From: an uncultured Dehalococcoidia bacterium
GTDB lineage: Bacteria > Chloroflexota > Dehalococcoidia > Lucifugimonadales > JADFKI01
Reading direction: 5' to 3'
Length of the DNA: 64,000 bases
NCBI GenBank assembly: GCA_958295865.1
Contig: CATQHF010000002.1
Span: forward strand, 124,001 to 188,000
The notes below the pieces were generated by a model. It searched no databases, was not told the DNA's origin, and saw nothing but the letters and a program-made list of their open reading frames with translations. Positions within the stretch are counted from its first letter, which is position 1, and each line of letters starts with the position of its first letter. Made by a program: the position numbers and the translations under genes. This document shows positions 53,617 to 62,527 of the stretch, piece by piece.

Positions 53617-54972
53617 CTATGTAATGTCGTCTTTGAACACCTTGAGGACTAGCCCATCTACCTCCCCTACTATAACACTTTCGCCGCTAATCAGGTGCGC
53701 GCCCGAATCTGATACCGCGCTCCACTGCTCACCGGCTACCTGCACGGTGCCCGACGGATTGAGATCGCTCGTCGCCGTGCCCTGCATCCCTATCAGGTTC
53801 GTGGGATCGTGAGGACCCCTGTATTCGGGCGTAGCCTTCGCCTGCCGCACCGCCCTGATCGTTATCAGCATGGACGCGAACAGCAGCGCGGTAACGCCGC
53901 CGATAATCCACAGGCTTATGGCGAAGCTGGGAGCGTCGGGCAGCGGCGGCGCGCTCGGTGAGAAGCTCAGGTTCCCGAACAGCAGGAACGCGCCGACCAA
54001 GAATGCCACCGCGCCGCTGACGCCGAAAATGCCGATCCCCGGCGCTTGCGCCTCCAAGTAGAACAGCGCCATGGCAAGCAGTATCAAGCCCACGCCAACC
54101 CAGTTCACGGGCAGGCTGCCGAATGCGAGGAACGCCAGCGTCAGCGCTATAACGCCAACCGCGCCGGGCCCAATCAGCCCCGGACTGAAAAGCTCTATGA
54201 CAATGCCAATCCCGCCGATAGTCAGCAGCAGAAAGGCGATATTCGGGTTGGCAAGAAAGCGCAGGAAGCGCTGCACATTCGTCTGCTCTATGGCGGTCAA
54301 GGCGATGCCTTCCGTGTCCAAAGTCAGGCTTTCCCCGCCCACCTTCACGCTCATGCCGTTGAGCTGCGCCAGCAAGTCATTGATATTCTCCGCCTTCAAG
54401 TCCACGACCCGCAACTCAAGCGCCTCGTCTGCTGTATATGATGCGGCGTCGAGTACGGTGTCCTGGAGGGCGTCGGCATTGCGCTCGCGCTGATCCGCGA
54501 TGCTCCGCAGGAATGCGGCGGCGTCCTGCGTCGCTTTCGACCTTATCGTATCGGGCAAGTCTTCCCCGCCCGCTCCAACCGGCGACGCCGCGCCGATATT
54601 CGTCGCCGGCGCCATTGCCGCGATATGCGCGGCAGCCGCGATGAATGTGCCGGCAGACGCGGCGCGCGCTCCGGGCGGCGACACATACACCACAACCGGC
54701 ACACGCGACTCAAAGATGTCCTCCACCATTTCGCGCGTAGAATCCAGCAAGCCGCCGGGAGTGCTCAGCTGCACTATCAGCAGCTGCGCCCCCGCAGTCT
54801 CCGCGTCCTCGATTACGCCCGATAGACGATTGGCTTCCAGTGGCGTAATGGCGTCATCTATAACGAGCAGGTGCGCCGCGCCGCCCGCCGCCTCCGCCCC
54901 ATCGACGACCTGAAACGCCAGAAAGCCGCCAAAGCCGATAGCCATGAGCGCGATGGCGATGATGTGTCTCAT
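53617..54972 (-). CDS. nfeD: NfeD-type membrane serine protease
   Basis: About 451 residues from the ATG at 54972 (GGGAGCC upstream; ATGs at 54990 and 55017 are alternatives). ClpP-like domain after a signal or membrane helix: STPGGLLDSTREMV, GARAASAGTFIA with nucleophile Ser, APATNIGAASPVG and a Lys in RSKATQDAAAFLR. Then four to five membrane helices and a C-terminal NfeD OB-fold (GTATSDLNPSGTVQV). These proteases cleave the C-terminus of their slipin partner, the gene just downstream. Confidence 0.88.
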   Translation of the reverse strand: MRHIIAIALMAIGFGGFLAFQVVDGAEAAGGAAHLLVIDDAITPLEANRLSGVIEDAETAGAQLLIVQLSTPGGLLDSTREMVEDIFESRVPVVVYVSPPGARAASAGTFIAAAAHIAAMAPATNIGAASPVGAGGEDLPDTIRSKATQDAAAFLRSIADQRERNADALQDTVLDAASYTADEALELRVVDLKAENINDLLAQLNGMSVKVGGESLTLDTEGIALTAIEQTNVQRFLRFLANPNIAFLLLTIGGIGIVIELFSPGLIGPGAVGVIALTLAFLAFGSLPVNWVGVGLILLAMALFYLEAQAPGIGIFGVSGAVAFLVGAFLLFGNLSFSPSAPPLPDAPSFAISLWIIGGVTALLFASMLITIRAVRQAKATPEYRGPHDPTNLIGMQGTATSDLNPSGTVQVAGEQWSAVSDSGAHLISGESVIVGEVDGLVLKVFKDDIT

Positions 54973-55017
54973 TGATATTTTGGCTCCCATGCCGTATTCG
55001 CTCAGAAGTAACGGCAA

Positions 55018-56010
55018 CGCCGGACTGCTGCGACCGCCGACGCTATCCTAGCTCAATGGTAACGGCGGCACTGCCCGCGCGCAAGTGCGCCAACAAGCGC
55101 GTTTGCTGATTAGGTTAGGTTTATGATGAACGCAGCAACACCGCTCACAGCGAGTCATCGCCGTAAGCGGTGCTAGTCTATACAGGGGCTGAAAGGCTTT
55201 TCGCGTCTTGATTAGGTAGAGGAATTGCGGCTAGATTCTGTCGGCATTTCGCCTTTTCATCTCGTCATTCCCACGAAAGAACATCACCCCTGCGGAACTG
55301 ACAGGAGCATATATTTGTTGTAGGAACGCCCGTCCGGCCACCCCTACCGCCGTCATTCAGAGCATTCCAAAATGCCATTCCGAGCGCTTACCCCCTGTCA
55401 TTCAGGTCATTCCGCAATGCCATTCCCCGCTTCCACCCTTGTCATTTCGAGCCTTCCCCCCTGTCATTTCGAGCGAAGCGAGAAATCTAAAATCGTCGCC
55501 CACAACCCATCCTCGCCTTGCCACAACGATTTAGCCCCTTCACTCCGCTCAAGGCAACAAGGAAAAGTCCCCCCCGCTGAAATAAGCACAACAGCCCGTA
55601 CCGCAACAAACACATACCTCTATCATTCCGAGCCTTCCACCCCTGCCATTCCCAGCGCCCATCCCTGCCATCCAAGGCGTTCCGCAATGCCATTCCGAGC
55701 AATTTATCTTGTCATTCCGAGCGCCTTCCCCCTGTCATTTCGAGCGAAGCGAGAAATCTAAAATCGTCATCCACAACCCATCCTCGCCATGCCATAACGA
55801 TTTAAGACCCTTCCCCCGGCGCATGCTGACAGGGATAGGCATTCATTGTAAGGACAACCGGCCGGTCGCCCCCACCTGCCGTCATTCCGCGCGCTCACCC
55901 TTCTCCGCCATTCCCGCGAAAGAAAGTCACCCCTGCGGAAGCAGGGGCAGGAATCCAGGGCGGTTGTTGATACGCCGCCCAGACTGCAATACCAATCAGA
56001 TTGAGAATAC
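55018..56010. repeat. Gene-free region with CATTTCGAGCGAAGCGAG repeats
   Basis: About 1 kb without a credible gene. Two full copies of CATTTCGAGCGAAGCGAGAA occur (about 55468-55487 and 55737-55756). Several CATTCCGAGC fragments, a CATTCCCGCGAAAG hairpin (about 55907-55960) and a shortened relative of the 217-bp composite (about 55470-55610) are also present. The first 240 bases have no recognised repeat. Confidence 0.7.
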
Positions 56011-56400
56011 CTAATAGCCGGTGGTTTCCACCCCCAACCCCTCAAACGCCTCCGTGTCGCGCGTACAGACCGGAATGTTCAGCTGCTTAGCCGTAGCCGC
56101 GACCACCACGACATACGCGGCGTTGCGGCGGTCGTCCTCCGCGTAATCGGCAAGCCACAAGCCCGCCGTCCTAGCGGCGTCTATGTCCGGGGAAACTTCC
56201 TCCACAAATCGCAGCACGCTCAGGAAGCCAATCTCTATCTGCCTGTCAATATCCCCACGGTGCCACAACTCGCACACAGTCATAGGCGATACGGCGGCTT
56301 CTACCCTGCCGTCCAGGATGGACTCGATGAGTTCGCGCGCGTCCGGGTCACCCCTGCGAAGGTCATCGAAGACTGTGGCATCCAAAAGCATATCAGCCAT
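56011..56400 (-). CDS. PIN-domain toxin, VapC-like, possibly degenerate
   Basis: 129 residues from the ATG at 56400, which overlaps the antitoxin gene by eight bases. PIN landmarks: LLDATVFDDLRRGD at the start, SPMTVCELWHRGD with the conserved Glu, and CTRDTEAFEGL near the end. VapC toxins are ribonucleases cutting tRNA or rRNA. The third acidic position, usually Asp before the IAA helix, appears to be Val in the phrase YVVVVAATA. Activity is therefore uncertain. The longer frame to 56568 is not used. Confidence 0.8.
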   Translation of the reverse strand: MADMLLDATVFDDLRRGDPDARELIESILDGRVEAAVSPMTVCELWHRGDIDRQIEIGFLSVLRFVEEVSPDIDAARTAGLWLADYAEDDRRNAAYVVVVAATAKQLNIPVCTRDTEAFEGLGVETTGY

Positions 56401-56872
56401 TGCCCGCCTCGCTGCTGCCGAAAGTGCCGAATGAGAGCGCATCGCGCAGGAACATAGCGGCATCCTCATCCGAAAGCTCAACAGGATCGCCCACATCGCC
56501 ATGCGCCCGTTGTTCAAGCCGCTGCCTGCCGGGGCTGATAGGCTCCCCTGGCTCAATTGACGCCCCAAACGCCCCCAAAGCCACGCGGCGAGCTTCCTCT
56601 TCTGACAGGTCCAGAGGCGAACCCAGCGGCTGACGCGCCTGCGCCCCGATATACTGGTCGTCCCAGATGGACGGCGGCGCGGACGACGCGCCAGCCGACG
56701 CCGTCAGCGCGGCGCTGTCAGGATTTACCGCAGACTCCAGCGCATCCTCGATAAAGCGGCGCATCGGCACGCGCAACTCCGCGGCGCGCGTCTTCGCTGC
56801 CAAATAAATGTCCTCGCGGATAGAGGCGTATATCTGTCGTGTAGGCTGTGAATGTTCCCGTGTTCTAGGCAT
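56393..56872 (-). CDS. VapB-like antitoxin with long acidic tail
   Basis: 159 residues. N-terminal ribbon-helix-helix type segment: TRQIYASIREDIYLAAKTRAAELRVPMRRF. The remaining 100 residues are unusually long for VapB. They hold two similar helices, LSEEEARRVALGAFG and LSDEDAAMFLRDALSFG, either of which could wrap the toxin. It ends overlapping the start of the PIN gene, the standard antitoxin-toxin order. Autoregulation is likely by family analogy. Confidence 0.72.
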   Translation of the reverse strand: MPRTREHSQPTRQIYASIREDIYLAAKTRAAELRVPMRRFIEDALESAVNPDSAALTASAGASSAPPSIWDDQYIGAQARQPLGSPLDLSEEEARRVALGAFGASIEPGEPISPGRQRLEQRAHGDVGDPVELSDEDAAMFLRDALSFGTFGSSEAGNG

Positions 56873-57518
56873 ATCCGCAGATTAAAGCAATATGCAGATA
56901 TAGTCAAGGCGATAAAACACCGCATTTTCGCGCAATTCCAGACAATTTCACCACAATCGCACATATTCCAATATATCAATGCCAACCGCCCACCCCATCA
57001 TCCCAAGCGCCACCCCTGCCATTCCAAGCCCTCAACCCTTGCCATTCCAAGCGTCCCCGCTCCCCTGTCATCCCAAGCACCCGCCCCTGCCATTCCGAGC
57101 AATTTCTCTTGTCATTTCGAGCGAAGCGAGAAATCAAAAATCCCCGCCATCAACACGCCTGCCATAGCAAGGACGTTACCCCCCACTTCCTCCGCCGTTC
57201 ACAGCAATATCTCACTTCAGACGATTTGCCCCCACTCCCGGGCTTCCTTGTCACATTCCAAGCGTCCCCTTGCCACGCCGAGCATCCACCCCCTATCATT
57301 CCAAGCCCTCATCCTTGTCATTTCGAGCGCTCCCGACCTTGCCACTCCAAGCCCCCCGTCACACCAGAGCGCCCGCCCCCTATCATTCCGAGCAATTTAT
57401 CCTGTCATTTCGAGCGAAGCGAGAAATCTAAAATCCCCGCCCTCAACACGCCCAACATAGCAAGGACTTCACACCCCTCACCCCGTTCAAGGCAACAATC
57501 GAAAAACCCCAATCATCA
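56873..57518. repeat. Gene-free region with CATTTCGAGCGAAGCGAG repeats
   Basis: Two full copies of the CATTTCGAGCGAAGCGAGAAATC element (about 57113-57136 and 57405-57428) with many CATTCCAAGC/CATCCCAAGC fragments. The first 100 bases after the antitoxin gene are AT-rich and may hold its promoter, though no clear boxes are seen. Confidence 0.7.
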
Positions 57519-58300
57519 ATCTTCCAGTTTCCCCAGAAATGCCGAATAGCAATCTCCACCCGAATAGAAACACTACCCTCAATTGGTAATTGCATATCAA
57601 GAGCCTGCTGCATCCTCCCCCCGGCAACGCCCCATGCAGCAATACTATGCCAACCGCTTACCACCACTACACCACGAACATGCATTCAGGCTAATAGCGC
57701 ACGCACAGATACCAAGATGTATCAGAGCGCATTATTTTCAAATAGGCGTTTAAGCGATGTGCAGCGCCTCCACCCCCCTACTCCAAACCGCCCTCCCACT
57801 TCCCCAGAAACTGCCGAATAGCAATCTCCACCCGAATAGAAATCCTACCCTCAATTGGTGATTGCGTATCAAGAGCCTGCTGAATCCTCCCCTCCGACAA
57901 CGCCCCATGTAGTAACACTATACTAATCGCTTACCATCACTACACCACGAACATGCATTCAGGCTAGTAAGGCAAGCACAGATACCAATATGTATCAGAG
58001 AGCATTATTTTCAATTAGGCGTTTAAGCGATGTACAGCGCCTCCACCCCCCTACTCCAAACCGCCTTCCCACTTTCCCAGAAACGCCGAATAAAAATCAC
58101 CACTCGAATAGAAGCGCTACCCACACCACCCCCTCCAACAACGCCTCATGCAGCAATACTATGCCAACCGCTTACCACCACTACACACGAACATGCATTC
58201 AGGCTAATAGCGCATGCACAGATACCAAAGTATCAGAGCGCATTATTTTCAATAGGCGTTTAAGAAATGTGCAAGCGCCTCCACTCCCCTACCCCGCTCG
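57519..58300. repeat. Degenerate tandem array, about 271-bp unit, three copies
   Basis: Matching points CCCAGAAA(C/T)(G/T)GCCGAAT recur at about 57532, 57803 and 58077 (spacing 271 and 273). ACGAACATGCATTCAGGCTA and GAGCATTATTTTCAA-like phrases also recur in each unit. The third unit is shortened. On the minus strand, unit 2 stays open for about 50 codons (IQQALDTQSPIEGRIS, then SIRVEIAIRQFLGKWE) to a stop; unit 1 has the same peptide with a frameshift. This suggests a triplicated 3' end of a decayed gene. Confidence 0.75.
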
Positions 58301-58371
58301 GTGCTGGAACGGCGATTGACCGGATAGCAATTCCATTTGATAGCCAAAGTAAAAATCCCATTCGTCCTGAG

Positions 58372-58427
58372 CCTGTCGAAGGAAGCCTGTCGAAGGAAGC
58401 CTGTCGAAGGAAGCCTGTCGAAGAAAA
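58372..58427. repeat. 14-bp tandem repeat, four units
   Basis: CCTGTCGAAGGAAG is repeated at 58372, 58386, 58400 and 58414, the last copy imperfect. It appears to be an expansion of the CCTGTCGAA half of the dispersed palindrome family. Upstream of the glycerate kinase gene. Confidence 0.85.
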
Positions 58428-58527
58428 CTTGCCGAAGGACAGACCGCCTCAGCAAACCGCCAAATCGGAAACGCTGCGAACTGACCGCTCCATGGGTATT
58501 CTCAATACGCGCTGATTATAAAATCGT

Positions 58528-58553
58528 CATTCCTGCGAAAGCAGGAATCCAGT
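58528..58553. repeat. Dispersed hairpin repeat, CATTCCTGCGAAAGCAGGAATCC
   Basis: One more short copy of the hairpin family described at 47283-47311. It lies about 100 bases upstream of the glycerate kinase gene. Confidence 0.8.
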
Positions 58554-58636
58554 GCGGTTGATACGCCGCCCCAGATTGTAATACCAACACATATTGAGAA
58601 TACCGCTCCATGAATGCGGTCGGCGCGAAGCGGTGG

Positions 58637-58642
58637 TATAAT
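58637..58642 (+). promoter_or_regulatory. Possible -10 box for a near-leaderless transcript
   Basis: TATAAT ends eight bases before the ATG of the glycerate kinase gene at 58651. There is no Shine-Dalgarno sequence between them. If used, transcription would start at or just before the start codon. No good -35 was found at 17 bases, so this is tentative. Confidence 0.35.
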
Positions 58643-58650
58643 TCGGCATT

Positions 58651-59802
58651 ATGAAAATTGTGATTGCGCCACAGGCGTTCAAAGGCAGCATATCCGCGCT
58701 GGATGCGGCGATTGCGATGCGCGAAGGCGTCGAGCGCGTCGTGCCGAGTGCGGAAGTCGCGCTCGTTCCGGTCGCCGACGGCGGCGACGGCACGCTCGAG
58801 ACGCTGGTCGAAGGCTCCGGCGGGCAGATTCATGAACTTGAAGTTACCGGCCCTCTTGGAGAGCGGCGCACGGCGCAATGGGGCGCGATGGGCGATGGGG
58901 ACACCGCTGTCATTGAGATGGCGCGCACTTCCGGCCTTGCGCTCGTCCCCAACGACAAGCGCAACCCGCTCATTACAACCACTTATGGGCTGGGCGATGC
59001 GATGCGCCATGCCATGGAGGCCGGCTATCGGCGCTTCATCATCGGCATAGGCGGCAGCGCGACAAATGACGCCGGCGCGGGCATGGCGCAAGCGCTAGGC
59101 GTCAGACTGCTCGACAGCGCTGGCAATGAACTGGCGTTTGGCGGCGCTGCGCTCGCCGCACTCAATTCCGTCGATATGTCCGGCTTGGATGCGCGTGTAG
59201 ATGAGTGCGAGTTCCTAGTGGCTTGTGATGTCAACAACCCGCTCACAGGCGCGACCGGAGCATCCGCTATCTACGGCCCCCAGAAGGGCGCTACCCCGAA
59301 GATGATTGAAGAACTGGACGCCGCGCTGACTCACTTCGCGTCCATCGTGAAGCGCGACATTGGCGTTGAAATCAGCGAGGTCGCAGGCTCGGGCGCGGCG
59401 GGCGGTCTTGGCGGCGGGCTGATTGCGTTCGTAGGCGGGCAACTTCGCGCGGGCGTTGACATCGTGCTGGATACGGTGCGCCTCGACGACTACCTGAGCG
59501 GCTGCGACCTTGTCATCACGGGCGAGGGCAGTATGGACCACTCGACCATCTACAACAAAGCCCCGGTGGGCGTCGCCGAACGCGCCAAGAGGCTGGGCAT
59601 CCCGGTCGTGGGCATCAGCGGCTCATTGGGCGCTGGCTTTCAGGATGTGCATGGTCACGGCATCGACGCGCTCGCGGCAATCACGCCCGCGCCTATGACG
59701 CTGGATGAGGCGTCACGGCGAGCCGACGAACTCATCGCCAACTCCACCGAACAGGTGATGCGCCTGCTGAAAGTGGGCGGCGGAGTGTTCGGCGGCGACT
59801 AA
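58651..59802 (+). CDS. glxK: Glycerate 2-kinase (GlxK/GarK family)
   Basis: Phosphorylates D-glycerate, most likely to 2-phosphoglycerate. 383 residues. Family features: VIAPQAFKGSISALDAA, VPVADGGDGTLE, GIGGSATNDAGAGMAQALG, SGAAGGLGGGL and VITGEGSMDHST. It feeds the same pool as ApgM. It stands alone on the plus strand, convergent with lutC, with only 20 bases between stops. Confidence 0.93.
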   Translation: MKIVIAPQAFKGSISALDAAIAMREGVERVVPSAEVALVPVADGGDGTLETLVEGSGGQIHELEVTGPLGERRTAQWGAMGDGDTAVIEMARTSGLALVPNDKRNPLITTTYGLGDAMRHAMEAGYRRFIIGIGGSATNDAGAGMAQALGVRLLDSAGNELAFGGAALAALNSVDMSGLDARVDECEFLVACDVNNPLTGATGASAIYGPQKGATPKMIEELDAALTHFASIVKRDIGVEISEVAGSGAAGGLGGGLIAFVGGQLRAGVDIVLDTVRLDDYLSGCDLVITGEGSMDHSTIYNKAPVGVAERAKRLGIPVVGISGSLGAGFQDVHGHGIDALAAITPAPMTLDEASRRADELIANSTEQVMRLLKVGGGVFGGD

Positions 59803-59822
59803 TCCTTGCCCCCTGCCCTGTG

Positions 59823-60566
59823 TCATCCAAGCATCACCATGTGAACCTCGCCGGGTCCATGCACGCCCGTAACCAGCTGATACTCGATGTCGGCAGAGCG
59901 ACTAGGCCCACTAATGAGGTTCATATAGCTGCCGAGGTTGCCGTCCAAAAACTCCCGCCTTCTCAGCGTGAAAAGCTCGTCTAGGCTTGGAAGCACCTGC
60001 CCCGACTCCACGACCGCAATATGCACGGGCGGCAGCAAGGACACCACGCGGCTGACGCCCTTGCGCGGCAGCAGCACGCACGAGCCCGTCTCCGCGATGG
60101 CGTAGTCCACCCCCGTTATGCCGATGTCCGCCACGATTGCCTTCTCCCGCAGCAGCGAGCGGCTTGCTTCCCTTGCCTCGCCCGCATCATCGCCAACCGC
60201 CATGACTTCCAGCCTAATGCCCGTCCCCAGCATAGCGGCTTCGATGTCCAAGTCGCGCAGCGCCGAATGTGTAGAGCGCAGCATCGTGCGCGCCTCCACA
60301 TCCTGCGCCACCCGTCGGATGTACTGCGCCGCTTCCCGCCGTGATTGCGTGCGAAACACATTCCAGGCCGCTTCCGCCGCCGTCTGCTCCAGGTGCGTCA
60401 TAAGTTCATCCGCGCGCGCAACGACGTCCTCCGCAACACGCCGGGCCCGTACCTCAACCTGCTCAGCGCCCAGCGCAAGATGCGTCGCCACATCAGGCAC
60501 AAGCCCCGGAGCGGCATCCCGCCCCAAGTTTCGGCTTATATTGGACAGAAAATCATCGGTTTTCAT
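59823..60566 (-). CDS. lutC: LutC/LldG-type LUD-domain protein
   Basis: Part of the LutABC L-lactate oxidation complex. 247 residues, single LUD domain: IVADIGITGVDYAIAETGS, HIAVVESGQVLPSLDELF and the C-terminal ISGPSRSADIEYQLVTGVHGPGEVH, highly characteristic. The N-terminal 100 residues are helical. Normally it directly follows lutB, but here a methyltransferase-HNH gene and a small gene come between. Confidence 0.92.
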   Translation of the reverse strand: MKTDDFLSNISRNLGRDAAPGLVPDVATHLALGAEQVEVRARRVAEDVVARADELMTHLEQTAAEAAWNVFRTQSRREAAQYIRRVAQDVEARTMLRSTHSALRDLDIEAAMLGTGIRLEVMAVGDDAGEAREASRSLLREKAIVADIGITGVDYAIAETGSCVLLPRKGVSRVVSLLPPVHIAVVESGQVLPSLDELFTLRRREFLDGNLGSYMNLISGPSRSADIEYQLVTGVHGPGEVHMVMLG

Positions 60567-60593
60567 GCTGATTTTATCTCTTATATGTCGTCT

Positions 60594-60836
60594 TCACTTT
60601 GCCATGATTTCATCCACGAAAGGCTTTAGCACGCTGTCCGCAAAGTCAAAGCGCACCGCAACGACTTCATTCTCATTGTCCCTGTCATAAAACACCGTGA
60701 CGAACTTGGCGATTTCCTCACCATCCCCCAACGGCTTCCCATTGTGTATCTCCAACACCTTGTCCGTCGCCCAATACTTGACAACAGCTTCCGGAAGCGT
60801 GTCAACCGCCTGAAGGTTCTTTACAAGTTCTGCCAT
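60594..60836 (-). CDS. Small hypothetical protein accompanying the methyltransferase-HNH gene
   Basis: 80 residues from the ATG at 60836 (AGAGGAAGACC upstream). It reads as one helix (LVKNLQAVDTLPEAVVKYW) followed by strands (KVLEIHNGKPL, VTVFYDRDNENEVVAVRFDF) and a last helix. The strand phrases loosely resemble DUF2283-like small proteins, but I cannot assign it. It begins 53 bases after the methyltransferase-HNH stop and ends 27 bases before lutC. Together with the fusion gene it forms the insert in the lut operon. Confidence 0.65.
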   Translation of the reverse strand: MAELVKNLQAVDTLPEAVVKYWATDKVLEIHNGKPLGDGEEIAKFVTVFYDRDNENEVVAVRFDFADSVLKPFVDEIMAK

Positions 60837-60889
60837 GGTCTTCCTCTGGTCTGATGTCAAGATGATAGCGTGATATGACTGTGGAAGCG

Positions 60890-62449
60890 TCAAATATCCA
60901 TCCTGTTGGGCTTGATGCGCTCCCATCTGTCTTTCGCCCATTCGTGGCGAGCATGGAAGCCGGCAAGCGCTTCATCTCGGAGCGCGGGCGTGGCTATGCG
61001 TCCGACCTCCAGCGCAAGGTTTATCGTTTCTTCAACGCTTAACCTATCGCTTTTATCTCCGTTGCAGGGCGCGCAGGCAAGAGCGCGATTGAAGCAGTCG
61101 TCGTTCGTGCCGTCGCGCTTATTCGGCTCGATATGGTCAAGCTGCAATTCTCGGCGGTTCGCGGGTTTATCCGTGCCGCAATACCAGCATCTTGTTCCCC
61201 ATTCATCCACAAACGCTTGCCATATCTCATCGCTGGTTTCATGCGGACGCTGGCGAAACTCAGGCTCCGGCAGTGTGCTCAAACGCATAGGTTCAGGCGC
61301 ATCCGGCGTTGTGCGTGTAGGGAGGTTCTGCGGACCACGAACCCGTATTACACGATCGGCATGTTCAAGGCGAGTCTCAATGCCCTCGCTCGCTAGCTCA
61401 CCTTCCGTCAGGATGCCCAAATCCGGATGCTTATGGAACTGGCGGCGAATAATAGTCCACGCGCGCGGAGACATGTCGCAGGCAATCCACTTGCGCCCCG
61501 TGAGTTCGGCCGCTACCGGGACATAGGCGCATCCGGCGAAACAATCGAGAACAATGTCGCCGGGGTTGCTGGATGCCTCGATAATGCGTTTAGCAAGCGC
61601 TTGCGGCTTCTGCGTTGGGTAGCCTGTTCGTTCGCCCGAGACGTTAATGAGGGGCTTGATGTTATCCCAAACGTCCCTAACATATACATCGGCGTAGTAA
61701 TCCCCCTTCGGATCAATTTGAGTGGTGAAAAAAGGTCTATCGTACTGTACTCGTTCCTGTAACGGATTATGACTGTACGAATTCGATTTCACATAAAACA
61801 GTAGAGTATCGTGCTTGCGCGGCCAATACTTCTTGCTAACCCCACCAGTACGATATGACCACACAATCTCATTTCTAAAATTGTCGGGACTAAATACCGC
61901 GTCCATCATCTGCCGCAGATATGCGTTGGCGTCGTGATCGCAATGCAAATATACACTACCCGTCGGCTTGAGGACACGCCGTATCTCAATCATCCGCTCT
62001 ACCATGAAGGCGATATATGAAGCATGACTGTCGCCATGCGTGTACCGCGTGGATTGTATCAGCCACCAGGCCGCGGGGTTGACACCTTCCAAAGCATCAA
62101 GCCAGTCCTTACTTACCCTAACCCGAAAGTTCCATATATCCTGAAACGAAGCGGTCGTACCCGCCTGGTCCGGATATTCCAACCCAAGCTCATAGGCGCT
62201 GTCTGGATCGTTGACGCCCCAACTCTCCATCAATTCCTGCTCAATACGCTGTTCATCCTTAGACAGAGGCGGTTTCAGATTGCCAGTGAATGTCTGTTTC
62301 TTGCCAAAAGGCGGATCTATGCAAATTAGGTCTATGCTCTCAGTGTCCAATGCCTTGAGGAACGGCAGGTTGTCAGTGATGAAGATTGTGCCATGCAAAG
62401 CCTCTGCGTTCAGGCGCGCTGTTGTGTCCTGAGAAGTTTGCAATGCCAT
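60890..62449 (-). CDS. DNA methyltransferase (N4/N6 type) fused to HNH nuclease domain, second copy
   Basis: 519 residues from the ATG at 62449 (GGGGAGTATGGG upstream; the ATG at 62476 is less likely). The same layout as 928-2661: ICIDPPFGKKQTFTGNL early, GERTGYPTQKP and VLDCFAGCAYVPVAAE later, then a C-terminal HNH domain. Here the zinc ligands are canonical: CWYCG, LQLDHIEPNKRDG and ACAPCNGDKSD. The middle (about 61650-61900) is AT-richer and unlike the first copy, consistent with a different target-recognition region. It sits between lutB and lutC. A restriction-modification or modification-plus-nicking role is inference. Confidence 0.88.
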   Translation of the reverse strand: MALQTSQDTTARLNAEALHGTIFITDNLPFLKALDTESIDLICIDPPFGKKQTFTGNLKPPLSKDEQRIEQELMESWGVNDPDSAYELGLEYPDQAGTTASFQDIWNFRVRVSKDWLDALEGVNPAAWWLIQSTRYTHGDSHASYIAFMVERMIEIRRVLKPTGSVYLHCDHDANAYLRQMMDAVFSPDNFRNEIVWSYRTGGVSKKYWPRKHDTLLFYVKSNSYSHNPLQERVQYDRPFFTTQIDPKGDYYADVYVRDVWDNIKPLINVSGERTGYPTQKPQALAKRIIEASSNPGDIVLDCFAGCAYVPVAAELTGRKWIACDMSPRAWTIIRRQFHKHPDLGILTEGELASEGIETRLEHADRVIRVRGPQNLPTRTTPDAPEPMRLSTLPEPEFRQRPHETSDEIWQAFVDEWGTRCWYCGTDKPANRRELQLDHIEPNKRDGTNDDCFNRALACAPCNGDKSDRLSVEETINLALEVGRIATPALRDEALAGFHARHEWAKDRWERIKPNRMDI

Positions 62450-62527
62450 CCCATACTCCCCGCAATTTCTAGGCACGGTTATACGCGCCGACGCCTCTTG
62501 AGGCGATTCGATGATACCGCCATCATA

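Noticed and set aside
57519-58300. Possible CRISPR array or functional multi-domain gene
   Set aside because: The unit is about 271 bp and degraded over its whole length; no frame stays open across units.
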